Shown: positions 17,920 to 26,267 of the stretch, piece after piece
Position numbering within the stretch: position 1 is the first letter of the stretch
Layout of the letters: every line of letters starts with the position of its first letter
Assembly (NCBI GenBank): GCA_016218815.1
Contig: JACRCX010000052.1
Coordinates: forward strand, 1 to 63,148
DNA from: Deltaproteobacteria bacterium
GTDB lineage: Bacteria; Myxococcota_A; Polyangia; DRWM01; JAAZOP01
Reading direction: 5' to 3'
DNA length: 63,148 bases
Position numbers and translations under genes: made by a program
Notes under the pieces: generated by a model
Seen by the model: only the letters and a program-made list of their open reading frames with translations
Databases searched by the model: none
Told to the model about the DNA's origin: nothing

Positions 17920-19352
17920 GGCGCTTCTTCCTCGTCCGCGGGCGATGCCCGGCCGGGGTCGGGTGGGGGAACGCCGTTCGGGTTCGCTTCGCCGTCGACG
18001 GGCCGCTGGAGCGCGTCCTCGAGTGCGCCGACGGCCTCCTGGACCTTGCGCACGGCATCGACGCGGGCGCGGGCGACGGCGGCGGCCTGCACGCGCGCGC
18101 CTGCCACGGCCAGCGCGTCCTCGGCGCCGGCCGCGAAGAGCCGCTCCACACCCGCTGTCTGGGCGCCGACGGCCGCGACCAGCGTGTCGGCCTCGGCCAG
18201 CTCGTCCATCGCGGCGCGGACCCGCGCGAGCGCGAGGTCGATCTCGCCGACCGCGCGGGCCTGCAAGGCGTCGAACCGTGCCGCCACCTCGGCCCGTCGC
18301 GCCTCCGCCTCGGCGATGGGCCCCTGGTTCTGATCGAAGATCGGCAGCGGCACGGAGATCCCGAGCGCGATCTTGTTGTCGTTCTGGTCCCACGACCAGC
18401 CGGTGCCGATGTGCACGTCGGGGTACTGGTTCGCCACGGCGAGCTGGAGGTCGGCTTCCGCCGCGGCGTATTCGGCCAGAACGCGGTGCAGATCGAGGCG
18501 GTTGAGCAGGCCCTCGCGTTGCACGGCCGCGGGATCGAGCGCGCCCGGCGACGGCGGGGCTTCGAGGTCGGGCCAGGCGAACGCGACGCCCTCCAGCGCG
18601 GCGACGGGGAGGCCCAGGGCCGCGGCGAGCACCGCGCGCGTGGCATCGATGCGACCCGCGGCGGTGCGAGCCTCGAGGGCCGCGCGAGCCGTCTCCGTGC
18701 GTGCCTGGTCGAGGTCCGGGCGCGAGGCTTCGCCGACGTCCATCAGGCGGGCGATCAGCTCGGCCTGTCGCGACCGTGCGTCGTGCTCGGCGGCCGCGGC
18801 GTCGGACTCCTTCACTGCGAGGAGGTGGTCGACCAGCGCGGCGCGCAGACGGCTGCGCACCGCCCACGCGGCTTCGGCCAGCTCCACGCGCGCGACGTCG
18901 GTCAGCCGCTCGGCGTGGGCGACGCGATAGCCGCGCTTGCCGGCGGTCTCGATCGGGATGTCGAAGGAGAAGCCGAACGTCCACGGCGTGCCGGAGGTCG
19001 AAGGACCGGCGTGGAACTCGCCGCCGACGCCGATCGACGGGTTGGGGATCGCGCCCGCCGTGACCTCGGCCGCCTGCGCGACGGCGACGGCCGCGCGGGC
19101 GACGTCGAGCTCGGGGTGGTAGTAGAAGGCGACCAGCGTCAGCGCAGGGAGGTCCCACTCCGCGGGCGGGAACGCCACGGGCGCCGCGGCGTTGGCGGCG
19201 ACGTACGCGGCGAGGCCGGGATCGTCGAGCGACCGGGCGAGGAAGTCCTCGCCGGCCCGCGCCGGGTCGATCGGTCGCGGGACGGCCGTCGCGCACCCCG
19301 CGGCGACCGCGACGAGCCAAAGCCCGTTCCGGAGGCGCATGCCTGTCACCAT
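17916..19352 (-). CDS. TolC-type outer-membrane efflux lipoprotein
   Basis: A 478-residue outer-membrane factor with two OEP repeats rich in long Ala/Glu helices. The N-terminus has a signal peptide with lipobox VAAGC, so the trimer is probably lipid-anchored as in CusC. The ATG at 19352 has GAGG only three bases upstream; an ATG at 19340 with GGTGACAGG upstream is an equally good start. It is the first gene of the efflux operon and lies directly downstream of the palindromic operator at 19384-19403. The C-terminus is charged (DEEEAP). Confidence 0.9.
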   Translation of the reverse strand: MVTGMRLRNGLWLVAVAAGCATAVPRPIDPARAGEDFLARSLDDPGLAAYVAANAAAPVAFPPAEWDLPALTLVAFYYHPELDVARAAVAVAQAAEVTAGAIPNPSIGVGGEFHAGPSTSGTPWTFGFSFDIPIETAGKRGYRVAHAERLTDVARVELAEAAWAVRSRLRAALVDHLLAVKESDAAAAEHDARSRQAELIARLMDVGEASRPDLDQARTETARAALEARTAAGRIDATRAVLAAALGLPVAALEGVAFAWPDLEAPPSPGALDPAAVQREGLLNRLDLHRVLAEYAAAEADLQLAVANQYPDVHIGTGWSWDQNDNKIALGISVPLPIFDQNQGPIAEAEARRAEVAARFDALQARAVGEIDLALARVRAAMDELAEADTLVAAVGAQTAGVERLFAAGAEDALAVAGARVQAAAVARARVDAVRKVQEAVGALEDALQRPVDGEANPNGVPPPDPGRASPADEEEAP

Positions 19353-19383
19353 GCGCCTCGGGACTTACAACGACGTGACGGGG

Positions 19384-19403
19384 GGATGACGAATCCGTCA
19401 TCC
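19384..19403. promoter_or_regulatory. CusR-box-like palindromic operator
   Basis: A perfect inverted repeat, GGATGACG-AATC-CGTCATCC. The core TGAC-N6-GTCA has the same half-sites and spacing as the E. coli CusR box. It spans the stop codon of the sensor kinase gene (19398-19400) and sits 32 bp upstream of the TolC gene start, where it would overlap a poor -35 region, as expected for an activated OmpR-family promoter. A weak -10 (TGTAAG, minus strand) lies downstream. Confidence 0.6.
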
Positions 19404-20846
19404 GGGGACAGCGGTCGTTCCGGCCGGCAGCCGCAGGGTCACGCGGGTCCCGCGGCCGACGGTGCTCTTGAGCTCCGCCGTGCCGCCGTGGAGCGCGGCA
19501 ATGGTGCGGACGATGGCGAGGCCGAGCCCCGCGCCTCCCGCGCCGCCCGTGCGCGACGGATCGCCGCGGTAGAACCGCTCGAAGACGTGCGGCAGGTGCG
19601 CGGGCGCGATCCCGCTCCCGGTGTCCGCCACCTCGATCCGCACCGCGTCGTCGTCGACACAGGCCGACAGCGTGACGGAGCCCCCGCGCGGGGTATGGGC
19701 GAGCGCGTTGGAGACGAGGTTGCCGACCGCGCGCTGGAAGAGGGCGCGGTCGAGCGATGCGGCGACGGGCTGCGGGGCGTCCACGGCCAGTGCGACCCCG
19801 GCGTCGTTCGCGGCCGCCTCGAAGAACTCGCACGTCGCGCGCAGCTCGGCCCCGACGTCGAGCGAAGTGCGCGAAAGGGTGGCCGAGCAGTTCTCGGCGC
19901 GGGCCAGGAACAGCAGCGTGTCGATGATGCTGGAGAGCCGGTCGGTCTCCTCGAGGGCCGAGCCCAGGGCGTCGCGGTACTCCTCGGGCGAGCGGGCCCT
20001 GCCGAGCGCGACCTCCAACTCGCCGCGGAGGTTGCCGATGGGAGTGCGCAGCTCGTGGGCGAGATCCGCGGAGAAGCGGGACAGGCGCTGGAAGGACTCC
20101 TCGAGGCGGCCGAGCATTTCGTTGAAGGTACGTGCCAGGTCCGCCAACTCGGCGGGGAGGCCGTCGAGGGCGATGCGACGGTCGAGGGTCGACGAGCCGA
20201 TGCGGCGGGCCGTGCCGGCCATCTCCGTGACCGGGCGGATGCCCCGCCGGGCGATGACGTAGCCGACGGCGACGGCGACGAGCAGCGCGACGCCGAGGGC
20301 GATGAGGATCGCGCGACGGAAGCGGGCCAGGAGCGCGTCGTCCCGCGAGCGGTCGATGGCGACCTGCACGACTCGCTCCTCGCCGGGCGAATCGCCCACC
20401 GCCGCCCGCGCCGCGAGCGCGCGGAAGGCGCGAGCGTCGGCGGCGGTGGCGCCGGCGCCTTCCTCGGGCTCGATCGCGGCGGCGACCGGGGACGGGAAGA
20501 CCGACGGCGGCAGGACGGCCGCCATCCCGTTCGTCTCCACCAGCGTCCGGCCCGAATCGTCGAGGACGCGCATGAAGACCTGCGAGTGGCGTCGCGCGGC
20601 GGACTCGAACTGCACCTCCTGGCGCAGCGTCTCGCCGTCGGCGGGGCGATCGCGGAGGATCGAGCGCAGGATGCGGACTTGATCGGCCAGGAACTCGTCG
20701 TCCTCGCGATCGAGGCTCGAATCCAGCGCGGCGTACAGGAGGACCGCGGCCAGCGACACGAGCAGCAGCGCGGAGGCGGCGAACCAGACCGTGAGCCGGG
20801 CGGCCAGGGAACGGCGGGGAGGGCCGGGGCGGTCAGGGCTCGTCAT
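19398..20846 (-). CDS. Heavy-metal-type sensor histidine kinase (CusS-like)
   Basis: An inner-membrane two-component kinase of 482 residues from this start. It has a first membrane helix near residues 16-40, a periplasmic loop of about 130 residues, a second helix ([20 protein letters not shown]), a HAMP linker, an H-box [15 protein letters not shown], an N-box [11 protein letters not shown], a G1 box DTGSGIAP and a C-terminal GLGLAIV. The architecture matches CusS/CzcS sensors. It overlaps the regulator gene by 14 bp and its 3' end carries the operator. An ATG nine bases upstream (20855) is an equally possible start; neither has a clear ribosome binding site. Confidence 0.9.
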   Translation of the reverse strand: MTSPDRPGPPRRSLAARLTVWFAASALLLVSLAAVLLYAALDSSLDREDDEFLADQVRILRSILRDRPADGETLRQEVQFESAARRHSQVFMRVLDDSGRTLVETNGMAAVLPPSVFPSPVAAAIEPEEGAGATAADARAFRALAARAAVGDSPGEERVVQVAIDRSRDDALLARFRRAILIALGVALLVAVAVGYVIARRGIRPVTEMAGTARRIGSSTLDRRIALDGLPAELADLARTFNEMLGRLEESFQRLSRFSADLAHELRTPIGNLRGELEVALGRARSPEEYRDALGSALEETDRLSSIIDTLLFLARAENCSATLSRTSLDVGAELRATCEFFEAAANDAGVALAVDAPQPVAASLDRALFQRAVGNLVSNALAHTPRGGSVTLSACVDDDAVRIEVADTGSGIAPAHLPHVFERFYRGDPSRTGGAGGAGLGLAIVRTIAALHGGTAELKSTVGRGTRVTLRLPAGTTAVPG

Positions 20847-21507
20847 CGAGCGCATAGCCCACGCCGCGGACGGTGCGGATCAGCTTCTGGGGGAACGGAT
20901 CGTCGACCTTGGCCCGCAGGCGGCGGATGTGGACGTCGACCACGTTGCTGTCGCAGTCGAAGTTGACGTCCCAGACCTCCTCGGCGATGACCGTGCGGGA
21001 CTGGGGATGGCCGCGGCGCCGCGCGAGCAGCTCGAGCAGTGCGAACTCCTTGGGCGTCAAGTCGAGACGGAGACCGGCACGGGTCGCGCGGCGGCGCGAG
21101 GGGTCGATCTCGAGGTCGGCGATGCGGAGGACCTCGTCGCGACGGACGGGCCCGCGGCGCAGGATGGAGCGCACGCGGGCGAGCAGCTCGGAGAAGGCGA
21201 ACGGCTTGACCAGGTAGTCGTCCGCGCCCAGGTCGAGGCCCTTGACGCGGTCGGCGACGGCGTCGCGGGCGGTGAGGAAGATGGCCGGCGTCGTCCGCCC
21301 GGCGCGGCGCAGCTCGGCGAGCAGCGACCAGCCGTCGAGGCCGGGGAGGAGGACGTCGAGGATCAACAGGTCGAAGCCTTCGCCCAGCGCCAGGTGCAGG
21401 CCGTCGTCGCCGCGCGCGGCGAGCTCCACGGTGAAACCGTTCTCGGCCAGCCCACGGCGCAGGTAGGCCGCCGTCTTTGCCTCGTCCTCCACCAGCAGGA
21501 TCCGCAT
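20833..21507 (-). CDS. OmpR-family heavy-metal response regulator (CusR-like)
   Basis: A 224-residue regulator. The receiver has VEDE, phospho-acceptor Asp51 in [10 protein letters not shown], and Lys in LVKPFAF. The C-terminal winged helix ends [26 protein letters not shown], with the SNVVDVHI segment characteristic of CusR/CzcR/CopR regulators. It is the first gene of the leftward cluster and presumably binds the palindrome at 19384-19403 to activate the efflux genes. The ATG at 21507 follows AGGAGAG at a rather long spacing. Confidence 0.92.
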   Translation of the reverse strand: MRILLVEDEAKTAAYLRRGLAENGFTVELAARGDDGLHLALGEGFDLLILDVLLPGLDGWSLLAELRRAGRTTPAIFLTARDAVADRVKGLDLGADDYLVKPFAFSELLARVRSILRRGPVRRDEVLRIADLEIDPSRRRATRAGLRLDLTPKEFALLELLARRRGHPQSRTVIAEEVWDVNFDCDSNVVDVHIRRLRAKVDDPFPQKLIRTVRGVGYALDDEP

Positions 21508-21601
21508 GGCGAGGTGCTCTCCTGGGTGGAGGATAGCACTCTGGGGCGGGCTGTGGTGGATGGCAATGCGCGGCTGTGCGTGCGTGCGCCGAAGCCGGCA
21601 T

Positions 21602-21655
21602 TGGAGAGGTGGTGAGGTCGACTGGAGAGGTGGGGAGGGGGTCACATTTCAGGGA
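21602..21655 (+). repeat. GGAGAGGTGG repeat, copy A
   Basis: GGAGAGGTGGTGAGGTCG followed by an ACTGGAGAGGTGGGGA block and GTCACATTTCAGG. It is one of four copies of a roughly 50-bp element (others at 22070, 23306 and 24378) and faces copy B across the GxxExxY gene. Confidence 0.75.
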
Positions 21656-21657
21656 TG

Positions 21658-22062
21658 TCAGGCGCGGGGGCACCGTGATTCGATGGACGGGGGCCAATCG
21701 ACGCGTCGGGTGTCGGAGCGTTCGCGGCCGAAGGTCACCAGGAGGCCGACCGACATGCCGCTGGCGCGGAGGTACGATCGAAGCTGGTCGTAGTGGGCGG
21801 CGGCGAGTTGCGGCACGGCCTTCAGCTCGACCACGACGGCGCCGCCCACGACGAGATCCAAGCGATGGCGGCCCACCTCGGTGTCCAGGTAGCGGATGAC
21901 GACCTCTCGTTCCGTTTCGGCCTGGAGACCGGAGGCGCGCAGCTCCAAGAGCAGCGCCTTGCGGTAGATACTCTCGAGGAAGCCCGGCCCCAGCGTCCGG
22001 TGCACCCGCACCACGCAGCCGATGATCCGGTCGGTCAATCCCTGGTGCTTCATGACTCGCAT
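21658..22062 (-). CDS. GxxExxY protein
   Basis: A 134-residue member of the small GxxExxY family, named for the motif seen here as GFLESIY. Other family marks are VHRTLGPG just before it and VVVELKAV in the second half; the D/E-x-K pattern (HRLDLVVGG ... VVELK) resembles a PD-(D/E)xK nuclease core, which is an inference. The function is not established. These genes are often scattered as single mobile-looking units. This one is enclosed by inverted repeat copies A and B, and its stop codon touches copy A. Starts at 22062 (used), 22053 or within the repeat cannot be separated, since no clear ribosome binding site is present. Confidence 0.82.
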   Translation of the reverse strand: MRVMKHQGLTDRIIGCVVRVHRTLGPGFLESIYRKALLLELRASGLQAETEREVVIRYLDTEVGRHRLDLVVGGAVVVELKAVPQLAAAHYDQLRSYLRASGMSVGLLVTFGRERSDTRRVDWPPSIESRCPRA

Positions 22063-22069
22063 CTGCGAC

Positions 22070-22120
22070 CCCGACCCTCCCCACCTCTCCCGCCGACCTC
22101 TCCACCTCTCCCCTGTCCGG
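22070..22120 (-). repeat. GGAGAGGTGG repeat, copy B (inverted)
   Basis: On the minus strand it reads GGGGAGAGGTGGAGAGGTCG followed by GCGGGAGAGGTGGGGA. It is in inverted orientation relative to copy A and covers the immediate 5' flank of the GxxExxY gene. Confidence 0.75.
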
Positions 22121-22177
22121 GTCCACGGAACGGTCACGCACCGCCCAGCATATCGTCGCCGACCGCCGATGCGCGGT

Positions 22178-23200
22178 TCACGGCTCCCTTCGCAGCAGCC
22201 GGCACGAGCCCACCGCCCACACGTCGCCGGCGGCGCCGATCGTCACGTCGAAGAACGAGCGGGTCGGCGGGCACGGATTCCGCTCCTCGCTCCACGTCTC
22301 GCCGTCCCAGTGCAGGATCGTCCCCTCGCCGCCCACGGCCCAGACATCGTTCGCGGAGCGGCCCTCGACAGCGGACAGGTTCACCGACGTCGGGCAGTCC
22401 GTACGCGCCCAACGCTCGCCGTCCCAGTGCAGGATCGTCCCCTCTTCCCCGACCGCCCACGCGTCGTTCGGCCCGGCGCACCAGACCCCGCGCAGGCCCC
22501 GCGTTGTCCCGGAATCGAACGACGTCCAGGAGGTCCCGTCCCAGTGCAGGAGCGCTCCGCCATCGCCGGCGGCCCAGACGTCGTTCGGCCCGCTGCCGTG
22601 GATCGCACGCAGCGTCCGGTCGTCGGGCGCGGGCACGCGGCTCCACTCCGCCCCATCGAAGTGCAGGAGCGTTCCGTCGTCGCCGACCGCCCAGGCGTCC
22701 GTTGTCGCGGTGCCCCAGACCGCGTTCAGTCCGCCATCGATTCCGGTCTCGCTTTCCCTCCACCCCTCCGCGGACCAGTGCCAGGCGGCGCCCCCGCGCC
22801 CGACCGCCCAGACGTCTTCCGGGCTGCCGGCCCAGATGGCGTAGGGGTGGCCCGAGGCCGGCAGCGCGACGCGGGTCCACACGTCGATGTTCCAGCGGTA
22901 GACGCTGTCGAGGGCGCCGATCCACGGCACGGAACCCGTGCCGTCACCCAGGGTTTCCAGATCGCCGCGCGGGGTTCCCGGGACGGCTCGCCACGCCGCG
23001 CGCTCGGCGGTCGCGTCGGCGTCCGCCGTCGCTGCCCCCGGTCCGTCGTCGAGCGCCACTGCCCCCTCCGCCGCGGTCGCATCGTCCGGCGCGCCCTCTG
23101 CGCCGCTCTCCTCCGTCGCGGGCGGCGCCGGCGAGTCCGAACAATCCATCACCACGCCGCCGGCCGCCGCGAGCCAGACCGTCGAGCCCAGGACCTTCAT
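22178..23200 (-). CDS. Secreted beta-propeller-like WAVG-repeat protein
   Basis: A 340-residue exported protein. After a signal peptide (possible weak lipobox VVMDC) comes an Ala/Asp/Glu-rich linker, then about six repeats of roughly 37 residues with the pattern W-x-G-x-x-x-D-x-W-A-V-G-x-x-G-x-x-x-H-W-D-G, for example NDAWAVGEEGTILHWDGERW and NDVWAVGGEGTILHWDGETW. Such repeats are common in myxobacterial secreted proteins and probably fold as a propeller. The ligand is unknown. AAGGAGGTCAAC precedes GTG-ATG; the ATG at 23200 is used, and the GTG three bases upstream is equally possible. Confidence 0.8.
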   Translation of the reverse strand: MKVLGSTVWLAAAGGVVMDCSDSPAPPATEESGAEGAPDDATAAEGAVALDDGPGAATADADATAERAAWRAVPGTPRGDLETLGDGTGSVPWIGALDSVYRWNIDVWTRVALPASGHPYAIWAGSPEDVWAVGRGGAAWHWSAEGWRESETGIDGGLNAVWGTATTDAWAVGDDGTLLHFDGAEWSRVPAPDDRTLRAIHGSGPNDVWAAGDGGALLHWDGTSWTSFDSGTTRGLRGVWCAGPNDAWAVGEEGTILHWDGERWARTDCPTSVNLSAVEGRSANDVWAVGGEGTILHWDGETWSEERNPCPPTRSFFDVTIGAAGDVWAVGSCRLLRREP

Positions 23201-23305
23201 CACGTTGACCTCCTTACCGTCGACGCCCATCGGTCGACGGTTCCTCCATCGCGCGGGAGAGGCGCGTTGTTGCGTGCGTGCGGGTTCCCCGGGGGGACGG
23301 GACCG

Positions 23306-23368
23306 GAGGAGGAGAGGTGGAGAGGTCGGCTGGAGAGGTGGGGAAGTCGGTCAAGTGTCAGGGACGGG
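23306..23368 (+). repeat. GGAGAGGTGG repeat, copy C
   Basis: GGAGGAGAGGTGGAGAGGTC followed by GGCTGGAGAGGTGGGGAAG and GTCAAGTGTCAGG. It faces copy D across the HEAT-like gene and stands back to back with copy B across the propeller gene. The 351-bp gap 23201-23551 also holds the element at 23463; no gene is seen in it. Confidence 0.75.
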
Positions 23369-23462
23369 ATTCCTATTCGCGCGCCGAAACAACCCCGGGC
23401 CCGCCATCAACGAGCCGTCCACGAGGTTGTCGGGCGATGGCCCCCGCGGGAAGTCCCTGGAG

Positions 23463-23506
23463 CGGCGCCCCGAAGGCCCCGAGCGGGGTCGAAGGGGAGC
23501 GGCGCC
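23463..23506. repeat. GC palindrome with CCGAGCGGGGTCGAAGGGG core
   Basis: The outer arms GGCGCC/GGCGCC enclose CCCCGAAGGCCCCGAG and GGGGTCGAAGGGG. The core resembles the CCGAGCG...GTCGAGGGG element found inside the Rhs gene at 59767-59816. Confidence 0.45.
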
Positions 23507-23551
23507 AGGGCGCTTGCACCCCCAACCCTCGATTATCGTCGTCGCCGGGCT

Positions 23552-24280
23552 TCAAGCCGTCGGTGGCGCCCTCGTCGCCGCCTTCCGCGCTTCCTCGCCG
23601 GTCCACAAGCCGAAAGGGCCGAGGTCCTGGCGGCGCGGAAGGTACGACTGCACGAGGTTTCTCGCCATGGCGGCGAGGAACGGCGCGTCGTCGCGCCGGG
23701 CGAGATAGGAGGGCGCCGAGGATGGGGGTTGCTCCACGGCGAAGCGCCTGCCGTGCTCGATGTCGTTGAGTTCCCCTCGCGCGAGGACGGTCACGAAACG
23801 ATCCGCATCCTCAAGCAGTTCGATCAGCATGCCGATCGCGCGCGCATCTGCCAGCCAGGGGATCTGATCGATGTGGGCCACCTTCAGCGTGGCCTTCTCG
23901 CTGCGCGTCATCGCCTCCAGGTTCCCGACGAACGACGGATCCCGCCGAAGCCGCCACAGAGCGCCGGAAATGGTCAGCCGTCGGCTCAGCGATTCCTCCG
24001 CCCGCAGCATGCTCGATAGTGCGGGTATCGCGACCGAGTCGCCCAGAGTGCCGCAAGCCTCGACGATGTGGGCGTAGTTCAGGTGCAGGTTGCGTCGGAC
24101 CATCACCCGAGCAAGGTCCAACTCCGCTGGCGAAAGCCGCGCCAAGTAGGTCGGTGGGATCTCGCGGCGGGACAGTCCCCTGGCGTCCACGAAGAAGTCC
24201 TGGAGGAATCGCTTGAAGGCTCGGCTGCGCCAGAAGCTCAGCGCCTCTCGGGACACAGAGTAGGGCGGCCCGATCTTCAT
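23552..24280 (-). CDS. HEAT-like helical repeat protein of unknown function
   Basis: A 242-residue soluble, all-alpha protein with no signal peptide. HEAT-like helix pairs are visible (YAHIVEACGTLGDSVAIPAL, TISGALWRLRRDPSF, ARAIGMLIELLEDADRF). I do not recognise a specific family. It is a solitary gene enclosed by inverted repeats C and D, an arrangement shared with the GxxExxY gene, so it may be a mobile cassette gene; a role as a stand-alone immunity-type protein is one guess. Its codon use is somewhat less GC3-biased than the neighbours. The ATG at 24280 has no good ribosome binding site; the frame stays open upstream. Confidence 0.65.
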   Translation of the reverse strand: MKIGPPYSVSREALSFWRSRAFKRFLQDFFVDARGLSRREIPPTYLARLSPAELDLARVMVRRNLHLNYAHIVEACGTLGDSVAIPALSSMLRAEESLSRRLTISGALWRLRRDPSFVGNLEAMTRSEKATLKVAHIDQIPWLADARAIGMLIELLEDADRFVTVLARGELNDIEHGRRFAVEQPPSSAPSYLARRDDAPFLAAMARNLVQSYLPRRQDLGPFGLWTGEEARKAATRAPPTA

Positions 24281-24377
24281 GTGCAGGCCCAAATCCGACA
24301 GGAACCGTGCACGGCGAACGGCGAATGCGAATCGGGGCTCTGCGCGACGGTGTGGGTTGGACGGAATACCGAGTTCT

Positions 24378-24435
24378 GATCTGTGACCCCCTCCCCACCT
24401 CTCCGGCCGATCTCTCCACCTCTCCACGCCCGGAT
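24378..24435 (-). repeat. GGAGAGGTGG repeat, copy D (inverted)
   Basis: On the minus strand it reads GTGGAGAGGTGGAGAGATCG followed by GCCGGAGAGGTGGGGA and GGGGGTCACAGATCAG. The tail GGGGTCACA matches copy A. It is inverted relative to copy C. Confidence 0.75.
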
Positions 24436-24477
24436 CCCGCGGACCACGGTGCATCTCTCCCCCTCCCCACCCGAAGC

Positions 24478-24506
24478 GTGACCTCCCGTCATGCGCAGGG
24501 TATCCT
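24478..24506 (+). promoter_or_regulatory. Promoter of the amidohydrolase-symporter-lyase operon
   Basis: GTGACC at 24478-24483, a 17-bp spacer and TATCCT at 24501-24506. The -10 is identical to those at 242, 2205 and 42711. The start codon at 24557 follows GGGAGGTCGGC. Confidence 0.45.
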
Positions 24507-24556
24507 CTCCCCCGGAAGGGCGGCCGCCGCGACTGGCGTGCACCCGGGAGGTCGGC

Positions 24557-26266
24557 ATGGGCTCTCCGATCCGCGCGATCCTGATGCTCGTCGTCCTCGC
24601 GGCGGTGGCCGCCGGCTGCCGTGACTCCGGCGGCTCCGGCGATGACGTCGCGCGGGCGGATGCCGATGCCGACGCCGGCGCCGAGATCGAGGATGCCGTC
24701 CCCGACGGGGACGCCGCCGAAGCGACGGATACCGGGGACGAGGTCGAGGGCGAGGCGGACGGAGGGGACGAGGCGGGCGCGGACGGCGATGCGGACGGCG
24801 ACGCGGACGGCGACGCGGACGGCGACGCCGACGGGTCGACGGGCTCGACGCCCGCGCCGCCGGCGGAGGTCGTGCGGACGGGCACGGGCGGGATCGTGCT
24901 GCGCGGCGTGGTCCTCGCGCCGGACCGGGTGCTCGACCCGGGCGAGGTGTTCGTCGGGTCCGACGGGAACATCGCCTGCGTGGCCGCGGATTGCTCGGCG
25001 ACCCCGGGCGCCGGCGCGGCCGTGCTCATCGACACCCACGGCGTCATCTCCCCCGGCCTGATCGATGCCCACAACCACATCGCCTACAACTTCCTGCCCG
25101 AGTGGGTACCGGACCCGCCGCGGCTGTTCGAGAACCGCTACCAATGGGCGGCGGACCCGCAATACGAGGCGCACATCGAGCCGTACGCGGCGCACCGCAC
25201 CACCGGCACGCACTACTGCCCGGCGGCCAAGTGGGGCGAGCTGCGCTCGCTGGTGCACGCCACGACGACGGTGCAGGGCGAGTCCGCCGAGCAGGCGTGC
25301 GTCAACTGGGGCATCCGCAACGCCGACCACTACCACAACCTGGGCTACGACCACATGCGCGACACCATCGGCTCGGTCCGCGACATCACCGACGCCGACG
25401 CCGCCGGCTACGTGGCCTCGTTCACGGACCCGACGACGCCCACCACGCGCCTGGCGGTCCACATGTGCGAGGGGTACGCGAGCGACCACGTGCTGGAGGA
25501 GTTCGACTCCTTCGCCGGTCGCGACCCGCGTGCCAACCGGCACGCCGGCACGTCGTTGCTGATCCCGCCGACCTCCCTGCTCATCCACTCGATGGCGCTC
25601 ACCCCGGCCCAGATCGCCGAGGCGCAGGCGGCGCAGGCGAGCATCGCCTGGTCGCCGTCGAGCAACATCGCACTCTACGGCCGCACGGCGCCGATCGCCG
25701 ACATGCTCGCCTCGGGCATCGTCATCGCGCTCGGGCCCGACTGGACCCCATCGGGCGAGGACGAGATGCTCTCCGAGATGCGTTTCGCGCTGGCCTACGG
25801 CGTGACCAACGACATCGCGGCGCTGACGACGGAGCGGCTGTGGCGGATGGCGACCGGGGACGGAGCGACGGCCGTGGGCCTGGAAGCGTACATCGGCCGC
25901 CTCGAGGTCGGGCGCGTCGGCGACATCGCGGTCTTCGGGCGCACGGGCCCCGACCCGTACGGCGCCGTGCTCGACAGCCGCGCCGCCGACGTGCGCCTCG
26001 TGCTGCTCGGCGGGCACGGGCTGTACGGCGACGTCACGCTCCAGGCGGCGACGGCGACCAACGAGTACTGCGAGCCGTTCAACGCCTGCGGCACGGCCAA
26101 GTACATCTGCGTCGAGGAATCGCCCAGTGCCCCCAGCCGGCGCAACGAGACGCTCACGGACATCCACACGCAGCTCTACAACATCCTGGAAGGGATCGGC
26201 TATCCGCCCGAGGAGCAGTACCACCGCGGCGCCGAGCTGCTCGAGCTGGTCGACTGCACGCGGTAG
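24557..26266 (+). CDS. Amidohydrolase-family lipoprotein
   Basis: A 569-residue lipoprotein (signal peptide, lipobox VAAGC) with a long acidic spacer that includes five tandem GDAD units encoded by a 12-nt repeat. The catalytic part is an amidohydrolase barrel: GVISPGLIDAHNHIAYN carries the HxH metal site, with later candidates LLIHSMALT and LGPDWTPSGEDE. The C-terminal block VGRVGDIAVFGR is the usual second beta-sandwich. It resembles imidazolonepropionase/chlorohydrolase-type enzymes, but the substrate is unknown. As a lipoprotein it works in the periplasm or at the surface. One base separates its stop from the symporter start, so the two are cotranscribed. Confidence 0.85.
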   Translation: MGSPIRAILMLVVLAAVAAGCRDSGGSGDDVARADADADAGAEIEDAVPDGDAAEATDTGDEVEGEADGGDEAGADGDADGDADGDADGDADGSTGSTPAPPAEVVRTGTGGIVLRGVVLAPDRVLDPGEVFVGSDGNIACVAADCSATPGAGAAVLIDTHGVISPGLIDAHNHIAYNFLPEWVPDPPRLFENRYQWAADPQYEAHIEPYAAHRTTGTHYCPAAKWGELRSLVHATTTVQGESAEQACVNWGIRNADHYHNLGYDHMRDTIGSVRDITDADAAGYVASFTDPTTPTTRLAVHMCEGYASDHVLEEFDSFAGRDPRANRHAGTSLLIPPTSLLIHSMALTPAQIAEAQAAQASIAWSPSSNIALYGRTAPIADMLASGIVIALGPDWTPSGEDEMLSEMRFALAYGVTNDIAALTTERLWRMATGDGATAVGLEAYIGRLEVGRVGDIAVFGRTGPDPYGAVLDSRAADVRLVLLGGHGLYGDVTLQAATATNEYCEPFNACGTAKYICVEESPSAPSRRNETLTDIHTQLYNILEGIGYPPEEQYHRGAELLELVDCTR

Positions 26267-26267
26267 C

